From Zantedeschia hybrid cultivar (Eukaryota > Streptophyta > Magnoliopsida > Alismatales > Araceae), in the NCBI GenBank assembly GCA_030544215.1, contig JARZZO010000012.1, forward strand, positions 42,137,194 through 42,201,193: a DNA stretch of 64,000 bases, read 5' to 3'. Each line of letters starts with the position of its first letter. Positions within the stretch are counted from its first letter, which is position 1. Under the pieces are notes generated by a model. It did not search any database and had not been told where the DNA came from. It worked only from the letters and a program-made list of their open reading frames with translations. The position numbers and the translations under genes are program-made. Shown in pieces: positions 23,276 to 35,900 of the stretch.

Positions 23276-24476
23276 ATGCTCATGTCTTTTCATGCTTAGA
23301 ATAAGCCTTCGATCACCGCCATGGTGTTCTTTCATTGGTTGAATCCTCTTTCACTCGGATTCACCTAATTTTTTTACTCTTAGGTGCAAATTTTAGTTGT
23401 GAACATTGAACGAGCACCTACAGACTAGGAGTCAATGTGATAAAAGGGATCCACTATTCCTTAAGAACTGGCATTGCTCAAATCCCGACCCATTTCCTAC
23501 AGGCCAAAACCTAGAGGGGAATTGATCTGTTTGGAAGAGTATGTGTGAAATTGCAATGCTTTTCACAGTTTCACAATATGATACAATAAAATACATTGAA
23601 GTTACGTTATTGGAAGAAAAATAAAAAATATACAAGTCTTAGTTCATAAATATATTGCTTAAAATAAATATACGAGGAAAACTAGGGAGTAAGCTTCACT
23701 GATTTTAGGCTCCATAGGGATCCCGTAATCCCCACTCTTCAATTCACATGAATGATAGTTGCAATAAAATAAATACAGTGTGCGTAATAGGATGCTATAT
23801 GGTTCAAGAATTGAAATGCAAAGGATAAACATCCATAACTATTGAATAAAAAAATAGTGTTGTATGACAGCTGGCAAAAATTGTAAAATTAACGGCTTAT
23901 TTGGTTAGAATATTAAATTTGATACAGTATCAATTGTGATATTGATGTTTTTTATGATATTGAGTATTAATATTAAAATTGATACAATACGTGTTAGATG
24001 TTTGGTTGAAGTTGTAACAATATCAAAATTGATATAAGAGAGTGTTTGGATGATATTTAAAATGGTTGACCTCTATTTTATGTAACTTTAATTATTATAA
24101 TATTATTTTAAAAAATAATATATTAAAATTAGAAGCTTGAGATATCACAAAACATTGACTTCAAATTAGCATCTTTATATCTCATTCTCGGTTCAAATTT
24201 ACTTAAAAGCAATTCATGAATTTTTGTAATAGTGAACTCAAAATTAGATATTTTTATTCAATAATTTTAAAATTAATTAATTTAAAAATATATTATCTCA
24301 TATTAAATTAAATTAAATTAAGTTTAACTATTATAAATTTTATTTAAAAAATAAAATTTAAAATGATCGGTAACAAAATACAAATGTTAAAAACACTAAA
24401 CATTGAAACAAATACAAACACAATATAATAAACAATTTATACACAATGTTCTTAATTACAAACATACTAAGTACAT
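23276..24476. other. AT-rich non-coding DNA, includes a possible Harbinger terminus
   Basis: No coding sequence is recognised. At 23891-23908 the sequence TTAACGGCTTATTTGGTT begins with a TTA/TAA-type target word and a GGC-TTTGGTT end, followed by AT-rich subterminal repeats to about 24060. This could be the left terminal inverted repeat of the element that carries the transposase gene at 24477-25840. No matching right end was found. Confidence 0.35.
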
Positions 24477-25840
24477 CTAATGCCCCTTACTATAATCCTC
24501 CCACATTTCTTGAACAATTGCATTTCGAAGCTGTTTGCCACGACGACAATCTTTGGCAGTTGAAAAATTAAGCCCCATCTCTAAACGTTCTTGCCTCCTT
24601 CTAATGATTTTATTTTCCATTTCAGGAGTAATACGTCTATCATAGTACATATACAATTCATCTACCTCTTTTAGTACTTCGTATATGATTATGCAAAAAA
24701 CATCCGATCAAAATAATATTTGTTTGCATCTCTAGTGGATACTCTATGGATGATTGGAACATATGAAATTGCTCTTTTAAGATACCAAAGATGCGTTCTA
24801 TAATATTTTGAAGAGAAGCATACTTAAGATTAAACAATTCTTTGTAATTTTAAGGGTTCAAACTATCCGGGCCATACTGCTTCAAATGATATCTCACATT
24901 TCCATATGGAGTAAGAAAACTTCCGGTGTTAGCATACCTGACATCTACAAGATAATATTTACCTACAAAAAAAAAAATATTAATTATTATATATCAATAA
25001 TAAAGATATCAACATTAATAACTAAAGAGTAATTACCCTTAGGAACATAAAATCTATTTTGTAATGCTCCATTCAGCACATAAGTATCAGGTGCACCTCT
25101 TTCTCAACCCGCATTCACATATAAGAATTTCATATCCAAGTTCCATGCAGCCATAACATTTTGTGACACCTCCTTTTCGGTCACGATAATGTGGTTGATC
25201 TTCACCAGGAACTTCAACAAGGAAATGAGTTCCATCTATTGCGCCAATACAATCCTATATGCAAAATAATATATATATATATATTTAAATTAGTATAAAT
25301 ATTGTGAAAAAGATATTGACGTTAAATGATTTCATACCTTGAAGAATCGATATTTTTGCCTTTCAAGGATGTATGTTGGAGTATCATTAGGTGGCAAAGT
25401 GATATATTCGTATAAGACTGATGTTAACATATTAATTACTTCATTGTCCTTAGAAATTGTCTCCCCTAAATGTTGAAACATTTCTTGTGCTCTTCGATTT
25501 GATTCTTTTTCAATCATAATGAAAAGAAAAATTAAAACCATTTTTTTTCACACTCATTCTAATAGTGTCTCGTAAGAGCTCTCTGGTTTTAAGCAAATCA
25601 CACAAGGATAAGAACACATTCTTCTCAAGTACACATACTTCACGAAAACGAGATTCTGCACCATCTAGTAGTTCTTGGGTATATGCCCTCCCACTAGGTA
25701 TATAGTTTCTTACACGCGCCATTGGATCATGACCCACATGATTCAGCACTTCTTACTCCTGCAGTAACACAGGCGACGTATGGAACTATGTTATGTCTCC
25801 TTCTATAATACTCAGGGTTTATGTCACCATTCCCATCCAT
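24477..25840 (-). pseudogene. PIF/Harbinger transposase (HARBI1-like DDE nuclease), near full length with two introns and frameshifts
   Basis: Minus strand, ATG 25838-25840 (MDGNGDINPEYYRRR) to TAG 24477-24479. N-terminal blocks 'LDGAESRFREVCVLEKNVFLSLCDLL' and 'ESNRRAQEMFQHLGETIS' match plant HARBI1-like proteins. After a GT-AG intron (25255-25337) comes 'CIGAIDGTHFLVEVP' with the first catalytic Asp (25234-25236). 'GAPDTYVLNGALQNRFYVPKG' is followed by a second GT-AG intron (24963-25036), then 'KYYLVDVRYANTGSFLTPYG', 'YHLKQYG', 'KELFNLKYASLQNIIERIFG' with the final catalytic Glu, and a basic C-terminus. Both introns are 74-83 bp and restore the frame exactly. Two one-base frame breaks occur, one in an A8 run at 25542-25549 and one near 25745. 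In the family this enzyme cuts and pastes DNA at TTA/TAA sites, usually with a Myb-like partner, which is not seen here. Confidence 0.82.
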
Positions 25841-26640
25841 ATCTACTTTATGATTTAAGAAAAACTTAATAAGAGATAGATGGCACTAAAATCAATTATC
25901 TAAAATTGATAAGAATACATGTCCATCGTACATGGAATGAAGTGGTTAGTTTGACAATAGCACAAGTCAATAATGCAAATATCTTGAAACAGCCACAATA
26001 TTTATGCAACAATTTTGTTAAAATGTAAATAAAATCATAAGAAACTCTTCCTATGACAAAAAAGTACAGAAACAGTGCAGTCCCTATATCTGTGTGTCTG
26101 TGGCAGCCAGAATTTCTTCAGTATCCTCTTCTTGCTGGGAAGTCCAAATAATCATTATTCAGTTGTTGCTTCTTTGACGCAGACTTGATGAGTTCATATG
26201 CAGGAGATCTCTCAATGAGTTTGTTTAGCAGAGTGGTGTGGGACGGCTATCGAAATGAGTCCGCCAACAAATCCATAATCGAAATCAGCAACCAACACCA
26301 CGAGGATCGTAAATGAACACAACAACTTGCAATGTTCCAAGAAAGATAAGACGTAACGATAATAAGAAAATTCAATCTATAAAAAGCCGTCCGTCGCAGC
26401 GAGTAGCACGTGGATCGAAGGCAGTGATAACTACCAAAGCCTAGGGCATCAAAACCACATCGACGAATGCAAATTTGAGCTACGAGACAAGCACTCACAA
26501 GAATTGATACACACACCCAGCAGTGGGATTCTAATAGTGGCTAGGCAATCTTAAAAATAAATCCACAAGCACGGGAGCATGATTTCCACCATATAATAAA
26601 CGAGTAGATCCAGAGGGACGTGACGCATTCAGCTACTAAC
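25841..26640. other. Non-coding DNA, nothing recognised
   Basis: Mixed composition with no domain on either strand and no Myb-like partner ORF of Harbinger elements. A short minus-strand frame near 26247-26516 has no recognisable motif. Confidence 0.45.
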
Positions 26641-27970
26641 CTGCCCACTGCGAAATGGGGTTCGTCTTCACTATTCAAACAAATACTTCAATTGATGTGT
26701 TGTGAAGACAGGACGAGTAATGGGCCCTGGACGGGGGACAGCCCACTAATTAGGTTTCTGTGACCCACAATCAGACCGTGGGACAGGAAGGGCTCCCTGG
26801 CCCTCAGTAAAACGGACCCTCAGGTGGGATCTGTGGGCCCGAATGGTGATGGGGGTGGACGATGGACTCCTCGGTTTGTCACCTAGTGGTAATGGTGGTA
26901 CGAGGAGCTGGGTACTGTTGTGGTTCGACCGACGAAGGGGGGGTGGCGACGACGTTTCCTACTGCAACACGTGCCTCGGGCGAAGACCCAGGGTCGCTGG
27001 GCTGACGGAAGTGGGTCTGCTGGAGGCCGTGGTGTGGTGGCCACGAAGGCGGGATCCAGCGCCAGGATTGATCGACGAGGGCCCCTAGCGGATGAACTCC
27101 GCTATGGCGACGCGTAGAGTGGGAGATCGTGGCGATGGCGGGAAATGTGGCCCGATCGACGATGGAGAGGCCAGCGAATCTCCACAGCCCGCCGTGTGGA
27201 GAAGGGGATGATGAGGGCAGGCGGCTGTGGGTATCGTGTCGGCCAGGTAGGACTCGCGCCTGGCACGACCTACGAGGAAGAGGAGGCAGCGTGGGAAGAA
27301 GGGCACGAACGACAGACGGAAGCCAGCGAGTTGTGCGAGCGTGCCACGAGGTGGAGGGGATGGCGTTGGCGGGCTGGCGGGCGGATGGGGTTCGTGGCAG
27401 CCTTCGCTATCTCGTGCGAAGTGCGGTCGACGAGGGTTGGGGGCTACGAACTCCCTCTGTACTACGTGGGGACGGCGGAGCGGGAGATGGCTCGCCGTTC
27501 GGGCTTGCTGCGGACACGAAACGAGAGAGAGAAAGAGAGGAACGGAGAGGCCGAGTGAACGGTGCGGAGACCGAAAGGGGAAGAAAAAGACGGGAGAAGA
27601 AGGCAGACATGATCAGACGAGTAGGGGGGAGAAGAGGGGGAGGAAGAAGACGAATACAAGGGGGGGCTTCCCCTATTGCTCGTACGAACCCATCACGGGT
27701 CCCAAACACACAATGCGGCGGCTCCTTTAGAAACTTTTCTTCTCATCATTAATTTCTTTTCTTTTTGGGTAGGCTACTTATATATAGAGTTCCAAATAGA
27801 TAACTTTAAGTACAATAAAATCCAAAAGTATCCTTAGGTTCTAAAAGAGAAAATATGCTGCAAGCAAATTACAAGAAACTAGAGAAATGAACATGGACCC
27901 ATTAATGGGTCTAGAAGTTTAAAATAAAGGGAAAATTACATCATTGGGGTATAGCAAAGTCCAACATCAC
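26640..27970 (-). repeat. GC-rich segment, probable 3' LTR of the decayed chromovirus
   Basis: Reading the minus strand, an AT-rich stretch starting TGTGATGTTGG (about 27970) leads to a TATA word (CTATATATAAG, plus 27776-27786), then about 1 kb of GC-rich, purine/pyrimidine-skewed DNA. It sits immediately downstream of the chromovirus integrase end. That is the expected layout of U3, TATA and R-U5. No second copy exists in the window, so the ends are not proven. Open frames here are low-complexity Arg/Pro/Ser translations. Confidence 0.35.
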
Positions 27971-28159
27971 AAATAAATGTACAAATATGTGTCATGAGGC
28001 ATCTCCAAACCATAACGCTGCTCGACTTACTGCGGACGTTTTGCGGCGATGGTAAACATGGACTGGGTCGAAGCGTGAACACGCACGAGTGTTCTCACCA
28101 ATCGTCCATGACTGGGAAGAACTCGACCCCGTTGAATAAGGATTCTAGCCACTCTGATA

Positions 28160-28594
28160 ACGCTCCAAGAGATCCGGGTCGATCTGCTACAGCTCTTCGC
28201 GCGTGATCTACGTGTCCTCAGTCGACGACCTTCCTTTCTAGTGAATAAAGTAATGCTGATAGGTCTCATCCCTGGAAGTAACAACATGCTCGTCCAGTAT
28301 ATGGTTAATCTGCTCGCGTCGTGATGGAACATGGGTTAAAAGTGGACTCTCATGGGTGGGATCCCTCTCAAGGAAAGGAGAAGGCTCAAACGGGTCACTG
28401 GGAATCACTGTCGGGTCCCGATAGACTACCAAATCTGAGATGTTAAATGTGGTATTAATGCCATAGTTCGGGGGTAGGTCCACAACATATGCATTCGGTC
28501 CAACTTGTTTCAGCACTTTGAATGAACCGGCTCCTCGAGCTTGCAGTTTCTTGACGGCTCTCGAAGGAAACCATTCAGGTTTGACCCTAATCAT
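28160..28594 (-). pseudogene. Chromovirus integrase C-terminus and chromodomain remnant
   Basis: 'PEWFPSRAVKKLQARGAGSFKVLKQVGPNAYVVDLPP' is the GPF/KVL module after the integrase core. 'INHILDEHVVTSRDETYQHYFIH' begins a chromodomain. Two TAG codons (28238-28240 and about 30 bp further on) sit where the chromodomain has its Trp residues (H*KGR and T*ITREEL), so TGG to TAG explains both. The reading continues to about 28160 with 'ELQQIDPDLLERYQS'-type text. Confidence 0.75.
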
Positions 28595-28618
28595 TACGTA
28601 GTCGCATTCATGGAACTC

Positions 28619-29360
28619 CTACTGTCGCTGATGCGCATCTGCCATCTTTTTGTAATATTCATTGCTGATCTCAATGTGATGGCAAATGCTATCATAAAGA
28701 CTCCTAATATGCCCTACTAGTGATTGTGCAGACTCAGAAATGTAAGCATGACTGGGTAAGAGAACAAGATCTATAGGTCCTCTAGGTCTATAACCTGTGA
28801 CTATCTCAAATGAACTCATGCCTGTAGACCTATTGACCGAACAGTTGTATGCAAACTCAGCATGTTTTAAGACCTGATCCCAACTACACGTATGTTCATC
28901 TACTAAACAACGCAGCAAATCACCCAGACTTCTATTAACAACTTCGGTCTGCCCATTAGTCTAGGGGTGGTAAGCAGTAAAGAACTTGAACTTGGTGTCC
29001 AAGAGATGGCAGAGGGTCTTCCAAAAATAGCTGACGAAATGCATGTCCCTGGTTGAAACAATTGTCTTCAGTAATCCGTGTAAACGAACAACTCCCTCAT
29101 AGAAGAGATGGGCTACACGAGACGCATCTAAACTCTTGGAACATGAAATAAAATGGGCCATTTTGGAGAACCGGTCAACTACAACTAGAATAGAATTGTA
29201 TCGACGGAGGGTTCGTGGCAAGTCCAAGACAAAATCCATGCTAATATCCTGCCATAGACGGTCGGACATGGGAAGAGGAGTGTACAAGCCAATATTTTGC
29301 CTTTTCTGCTTTGCCATAGCGCAGGTGCGGCACTGAGCAACAATCTATGCCACATCACGC
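28619..29360 (-). pseudogene. Chromovirus integrase core
   Basis: Zinc-binding tail 'CRTCAMAKQKRQN', core start 'LWQDISMDFVLDLP' with the first Asp, 'ILVVVDRFSKMAHFI', then 'LHGLLKTIVSTRDMHFVSYFWKTL'. The second catalytic Asp (normally SDRD) reads Thr. Then 'FTAYHP*TNGQTE' with TAG 28961-28963 at the usual Gln, and 'LLRCLVDEHTCSWDQVLKHAEFAYNCSVNRSTGMSPFEIV'-like text to 28619. A lost catalytic residue and stops mark it as dead. Confidence 0.82.
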
Positions 29361-29601
29361 TTTACGCTAGGCTAGAAGAAGCGATGCTCAACAAGCTCAA
29401 TGGTCTTGTTCCGGCCGAAGTGACCAGCTAGACCACCCAAATCCAAATGAAAAAATCACGGACCGAAGTCTGCGGAATACACAATCGATCACCATAGAAA
29501 AGGTAAGCCTAATGCAAGATATAATCACTGAACTCTCGGGAGGGTCCGACAAGAAGAGTAGTGTGGATTGGACCAGAATAGGGACAAACTTGATACTCTT
29601 C

Positions 29602-30368
29602 TCAAAGTCTGTCAAATTCAGTAACCTCCACACTGACAACTGATAACAGAGAATATCGGCAAGTCAGCACGTCAGCTACGCGGTTTTCCACACCCGTCTT
29701 ATGTCTCAAAATAAAGGTATAGGCCTGAAGAAACTCCACCCAGCAGCTATGCCTCGGGTTCAATTTTTTCTGGGCATAGAGGAACCTAAGGGCCTTATGG
29801 TCCAAAAATAAGATGAACTCCTGCGGTAGTAGATAATGTCTCCAATATCTCAACGCCTAAACTACTGCATAAAATTCCTTATCATAGGTAAAGTACTTCA
29901 GCTTAGCATCATTCAATTTCTCGCTAAAGATGCAATGGAGTGGCCCTCCTAACTCAAAAGCCCACCTATGTTGACACTCGAAGCATCACATGAGACCTCA
30001 AACACCTTCGAGAAATTCGGCAGACGAAGGATAGGTCCCTGGGTCATACGCTCCTTGATGTCATGAAAGGCCGAAGTAGTGGCCTTCGTCCAATGAAAGG
30101 CTCCCTTCTGAATACAATTAGTGATCGGAGCCGTAATAGAGATGAACCTACGGATAACTCGACTGTAGAATGTCGCCAAGCCATGAAAACTCCGCATATC
30201 GTGGATAGACTGCGGCTCAGGACACTCTACTATCGCCTTGATCTTCTTAAGGTCAACAGAAACTCCCTCAGATGAAACGATAAACTCTAAGAAGATCACT
30301 CGGTCAATCATGAAAGCACATTTCTTAAGGTTACCGAATAGACTCTCGCGGCGAAGGATGAGACACAC
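29602..30368 (-). pseudogene. Chromovirus RT thumb and RNase H
   Basis: 'CAFMIDRVIFLEFIVSSEGVSVDLKKIKAIVECPEPQSIHDMRSFHGLATFYSRVIRRFISI' is the RT thumb, followed by 'FEVSCDASSVNIGGLLS' (RNase H first Asp), a break, then 'RYWRHYLLPQEFILFLDHKALRFLYAQKKLNPRHSCWVEFLQAYTF' and 'GVENRVADVLTCR' (final Asp). In-frame stops flank both pieces. Confidence 0.8.
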
Positions 30369-31080
30369 CTATCGAAGGTGCTCTAGATGGTCCTCCCTAG
30401 AACGGCTGTAAATGAAGATATCGTCGAAGTACATCCAGAAAAGCACCAATGAGAGGTCGCAGCACCTGGGTCATTAGCCGCATAAAGGTTCTAGGGGTGT
30501 TGGACAGCTCGAAGGGCATGACCAACCGCTCGAAGAGTCCATCGTTCGTTTTGAAAACTATCTTCCACTCATCTCTAGATCTGATCCAGACTTGGTGATA
30601 GCCACTTTACAAATCGATCTTTGAGAACACAGTGGCTCCCGCCATCATATCAAGTATGTCATCAAGACGAGGAATGGGAAATCTATACTTGATAGTGATG
30701 CAGTTAATTGCACGACTGTCCACACACATCCTCCAAGTGCCATCTTTCTTTGGAGCTAAAAGTGTGGGAACAATGTAGGGGCTCATGCTCTCGCAAATGG
30801 AGCCCCTCTTTAGGAGTTCCTCTACTTGTTTCTAAAGCTCAGAATGCTCAGTGGGATTCATGCGACAGTGTGGCAGGTTCGGCACGGTGGATCCCGAAAT
30901 CAGATTGATGGCGTACTGGATATCACGCATAGGTGGCAAACCCTCCGGAAGATCTTCAGGAAAAACATCCTGAAACTCCTGAAGAAGAGAGGTGACCTCA
31001 GTGGGGTGCTCACTTGGGATCTCATCGGTAACCTCTCTAACCGCAAGAAGATAAACAGGCTCGCTCTCAACTAAATAATG
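30369..31080 (-). pseudogene. Chromovirus RT palm and fingers
   Basis: Translating the minus strand gives 'APKKDGTWRMCVDSRAIN', 'YRFPIPRLDDILDMMAGATVFSKIDL' (first catalytic Asp), 'MPFELSNTPRTFMRLM', and across a one-base frame break 'MYFDDIFIYS' (catalytic YFDD form, about 30405-30435). Upstream, a linker with 'FPEDLPEGLPPMRDIQY' is readable near 30930-30980. It is broken by stops and the frameshift. Confidence 0.75.
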
Positions 31081-31081
31081 T

Positions 31082-31353
31082 TCAAGCTCCCGAGGTAATC
31101 AACTGAAGAGTCGTGGTAGGAGGTGCACCAAGGATGGAAGGGGAATGAGCCAAAGCATTGCTCGATAGGGTCGAGCGGGAAATGGGAGGAGTGCTCAATG
31201 GTGCCGTGCTACGAGAAGCTGGGGTGCTAGCAGAAGTAACACTAGAGGAAGCAACGACACCGGAGGTCGAGGGGGTAGAGGTAATGTGCTGATCACCCAA
31301 TGGAAATACACACGTGTTGGACCGGCCGTAAAGGACCGCATCTACGTCATAAA
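31082..31353 (-). pseudogene. Chromovirus protease-RT linker, cut by the copia insertion
   Basis: 'YDVDAVLYGRSNTCVFPLGDQH' continues directly from the protease 'LIFGRP*IY' at 40886 and above, once the copia element and one ATAAA copy are removed. It is followed by a Ser/Thr/Pro-rich low-complexity stretch ending near 31082. The frame apparent across 31354 into the copia LTR is accidental. Confidence 0.75.
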
Positions 31354-32933
31354 TGTAAGGAATCGCCATGAACGCAGCGGAAATAAAAAATGATTCCTTT
31401 TGTATCGGTTGCTGGGGTTGTAAAACGGACATTAAATCTAAGTGGGAAGAACAGTTCTTCACCTTTGCGGGGTTTCGAATCTCCCGTGGATGATGCCGAC
31501 TCGGTAATCGCGCACGCGCACGATCTCTAGAGGTATCCACACGAGTTCCCGCAGCATACGCGATTTCCTCCTCGACTTGAGTGCTCCGACCAGATCTCAG
31601 ATCCACCATGCGCGGAGAGAGACAGATCCACTCCGAGAAGAAGAGAGAGAGAGGAGAGAGAGAATCTGGGGAGTAAAATTCGTCCAACTCACTTTTTACC
31701 ACTCCCCCTTGGCCCTCCTTATATAGAAATAAGGATAAGCACAAGAGTTAATCCTCGTGATTATCCAAGAGTTTGGCCTTGGATAATTCTCCATTAAATC
31801 TTCATGTTTATCCTGCAGCTTTTCACAAAAACCCAGATAAGCATGAAATTTAACATCTCTCACCGTCTGACGAGAACTCTTATGTGTGTGACCCTCTAGG
31901 CCCATATATCAGTCCGGTTGCAGGCCCATTAAACTTAGAACTGTTTCTTGAGTTTAATATTTATTAATTAACATTTAAACATCACATGTTAAATGATTAA
32001 TTTAATAAACAAGTAAATTATCATCCGATGATTAATTCACTTGGCCTTCTGATCATGAACAGCACCAAACACTACCTCATGATCCCAGAAGATATAAGGG
32101 ATACTGTTCCCTTCAATTGAATCTTTCCGTCTGCAGATACTGCACAGATATAATCCTTCACTCATGCAATGTCCCGATAACGCAAGGGTATGGTTTTATA
32201 GTCAAACCCTCTATCGCATTATCCAGATGGATTCCAGTACATAGTTAATATCTAGAAAGACATCTCTTTCATTTGACCCTGGCCAGGGATTTCTGTGTAC
32301 ACATCCATAGGACATTCTCTCTGCAGTCTTATACCAAGAGTGAGTGATCCCTTGTTATTCACTCAATTACCTTCGCAAGCTTTCCACTGTATCTGAAAGA
32401 CCGATTATGGTGGACTTAATGGTTAAAGTCCACGAGTCAGAGAATCAAGATACAATGGTCCACAAACAAGATATCATTGGTGACTCAGGTCAAAGGACCA
32501 ACTGTGCTACTGTAACGATAGAATTCCCTGGTTGACTAATAGGTATAATTACCATCCAGGAATTCTTATTTGGGTCTGTTCAGTGAACTCATTCTCTAAT
32601 GAGCACCCACTTGTTTGTCTTAGTGTCACCACACGAGTGAATGTGAGATCATTCACCCTCATCATATGAGCAGACATAACTTGTGTCGATCTTATTCGGA
32701 TATTTAATGTCCATCTCAAATATCCTATGATCGAGAACTATTTAAGACAATTGCCTTAAGATATTGATCTCACTATCATGATCTCATCATGATTCAATAT
32801 CCCATACATTTGTCTATGGACCTTCATTACGATAGTCGTTTGCGAGAACTATTAAATGAAGAAATAATTGCCTTTATTAATAATCTGAACTAGAATGTAC
32901 AATGATTGGCTTTGAGGCCACCCAATTCTAACA
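31354..32933 (-). repeat. 3' LTR of the copia element
   Basis: 1580 bp; plus-strand ends TGTAAGG...TCTAACA. A minus-strand TATA word lies at 31719-31725, and a GA-rich stretch lies near 31645-31665. It begins inside the chromovirus protease-RT linker. Confidence 0.95.
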
Positions 32934-32945
32934 TTCTCCCACTTG
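32934..32945 (-). promoter_or_regulatory. Polypurine tract of the copia element
   Basis: The minus strand reads AAGTGGGAGAA directly before the 3' LTR start (TGTTAGAATT). Confidence 0.85.
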
Positions 32946-32947
32946 GA

Positions 32948-35900
32948 CTATAGCCAATCACCCATGTGTCTAAGTCCCATAGACTTAAGGTGACGTTCTA
33001 AATTGTTTTGAGACAATGGCTTAGTCAAGGGATCTGCTACATTATCTTCAGATGAGACTTTCTCAACTACTATATCTCCTCGGGCGATAATCTCACGAAT
33101 CAGATGAAATCGTCTCAGAATGTGCTTTGACTTCTGATGTGATCTTGGCTCCTTTGCTTGAGCAATTGCCCCATTGTTGTCACACAATAATGGAACAGGA
33201 TCTGAAATGCTTGGAACGACTCCAAGCGTCGAGATGAACTTATTCATCCAAACCGCCTCCTTGGCCGCTTCAGCTGCAGCAATATATTCTGCTTCGGTCG
33301 TCGAATCTGCAGTAGTTTCCTGTTTGGAACTCTTCCAACTTACTGCACCTCCATTTAACATGAACACAAATCCAGACATAGATTTGCTGTCATCCATATC
33401 CGACTGGAAACTCGAGTCAGTAAATCCTCGAAGTTCCAAGTCGTTTCCTCCATAAACGAGAAATAGATCCTTAGTCCTTCTCAAGTATCTAAGGATACAT
33501 TTCACCGCCTTCCAGTGTTCCTCACCTGGATCAGCCTGATATCTACTGGTGACACTTAATGGATGTGCCACATCAAGCCTAGTACATAGCATTGCATACA
33601 TGATAGATCCTATTGCTGAGGCATAAGGAACTCTATCCATGTATGCTCTCTCTTCAGGTGTCTTGGGAGACATTTCTTTAGAGAGATAAATTCCATGCCT
33701 CATAGGAACAAGGCCTCTCTTGGAATTTTCCATGCCAAACCTTTTGACTATGGTATCTATGTACATAGATTGGGACAAGCCAAGCATCCTTTTGGACCTA
33801 TCTCTATAGATCCTTATTCCCAGAATATAGGATGCTTCTCCCAAATCTTTCATGGAGAAGTTTTTGGATAACCAAGTCTTTACCGATGATAACATTCCTA
33901 CATCATTCCCAATGAGTAGAATGTCATCAACGTAAAGTACCAAAAAGGTAACTGCGCTCCCACTAGCCTTTTTGTATACACAAGATTCATCTTCATTCTT
34001 AATGAAGTCATAAGACTTGATTGCTTCATCAAATCTTAAGTTCCAAGTTCGAGATGCCTGCTTTAATCCATAGATGGATCTTTGCAGCTTGCATACCTTG
34101 CTTGAATGCTCTTTGGAAGTGAACCCTTCAGGATGTATCATATACACCTCTTCTTGAAGGTTCCCGTTAAGGAATGCTGTTTTCACATCCATTTGCCATA
34201 TTTCATAATCGTAGAATGCAGCGATAGCAAGAAGTATTCTGATTGACTTAATCATGGCAACTGGAGAAAAGGTTTCGTCATAGTCAGCACCTTGCCTTTG
34301 ACGATATCCTTTTGCTACAAGCCTTGCCTTGTATGTGTCAATTTGTCCATCTGCCCCGATCTTTCTTTTAAAGATCCATTTACTGCCAATAGGTACGATA
34401 CCTTCTAGCAGATCAACCAAGTTCCAAACTTGGTTGGCATACATGGACTGAATTTCAGAATCCATTGCCTCTTGCCATTTTTCTGATTCATGACTATTTA
34501 TGGCTTCAAGGTAGGTTTGAGGATCATCATCCTCATTTAAGTGCACTTTTGGTTTGCCTTCATCGATATGTCCAACATATCTTTCAGGCTGCTTAGGCAC
34601 TCTACCTGATCTGCGAACCTTTTGTGTATCATCTTGAACAAGTTCTTGAGTCAATGGTTCAATAGATGAACCAGTGTTGATTTGTGAGTCTAGAATTTCT
34701 TCCAGTTCTATCTTGCTCCCACTGTCTTCTTTTGAAAGATATTCTTTCTCTAAGAAGACAGCTCTTTTTGCGACAAACACCCTTTGATCGCTGGGCTGAT
34801 AGAAGTAATATCCAAAACTCTCTTTTGGATATCCCACAAATCTACATTTCTCTGTCCTGGAATCCAGTTTGTCTGGATCATGTCTTTTGACATGTGCAGG
34901 ACAACCCCAAACTCTAACATGCTTAAAGTCTGGTTTCTTTCCTTTCCATATCTCATATGGAGTGGAAGGTACTGACTTACTAGGAACTTTGTTCAACAGA
35001 TATGCAGCAGTCAACAGTGCATATCCCCATAAAGAGATTGGAAGTTTGGCATAACTCATCATGGATCGTACCATATCTAATAGAGTACGATTTCTCCTTT
35101 CCGATACACCATTTAACTGAGGTGTATAGGGAGGAGTCCACTGAGACAAAATACCATTATCCTTAAGATATTCTGTGAATTCTGTACTTAAGTATTCACC
35201 CCCTCGATCTGATCGAAGAGTTTTAATACTCTTTCCAGTCTGGTTCTCAACTTCGTTTTTAAACTCTTTAAATTTCTCAAAGACTTCTGACTTATATTTC
35301 ATTAAATATATGTAGCCATATCTTGAGAAATCATCTGTAAATGAAACAAAGTATGAGTAACCACCTATAGCATGAGTGGACATTGGACCACATACATCAC
35401 TATGTATTAGTTCCAATAAGTCCTTAGCTCTTTCTCCATGTCCTGAGAATGGAGCTTTGGTCATCTTTCCCATAAGACAAGCTTCACAGGTTGCAAATGA
35501 TTCATAATCAAATGGATCAAGATATCCATTCTTTTGCAACCTTATGATCCTGTTCTCATTTATATGACCTAGCCTACAATGCCATAGGTACGATTTATTC
35601 ACATCCTTATCTAAGCGTTCAAGAGAATTATTTACCAGACAAACATCATATGAAATATCAAGTAAATATAATCCATTCAATAAATATCCTGAAGCAAACA
35701 ATTTGTCTCCTTGATAAATTGAACAACCTTTACTCTCTAACTTCATAGAATATCCTTGTCTATCTAAACATGAAATAGATATGATATTCCTAATAATGGT
35801 TGGAACATAATAACAATCTATCAGTTCCAAGGAGTCTCCTGACGGCATCTGAAGTCTTGCTGTCCCCACAGCTAACGCAGCAACTTTTGCTCCATTCCCG

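Noticed and set aside
26843..27752. Cluster of overlapping GC-rich open frames that might be a host gene
   Set aside because: Translations are low-complexity, overlap on both strands and have no motif. Context and a TATA word suggest LTR DNA of the neighbouring chromovirus.
31082..31744. Apparent 220-residue minus-strand gene spanning 31354
   Set aside because: It is an accidental fusion of copia LTR sequence with the chromovirus linker; the LTR half recurs at 39178-39696 with a different ending.
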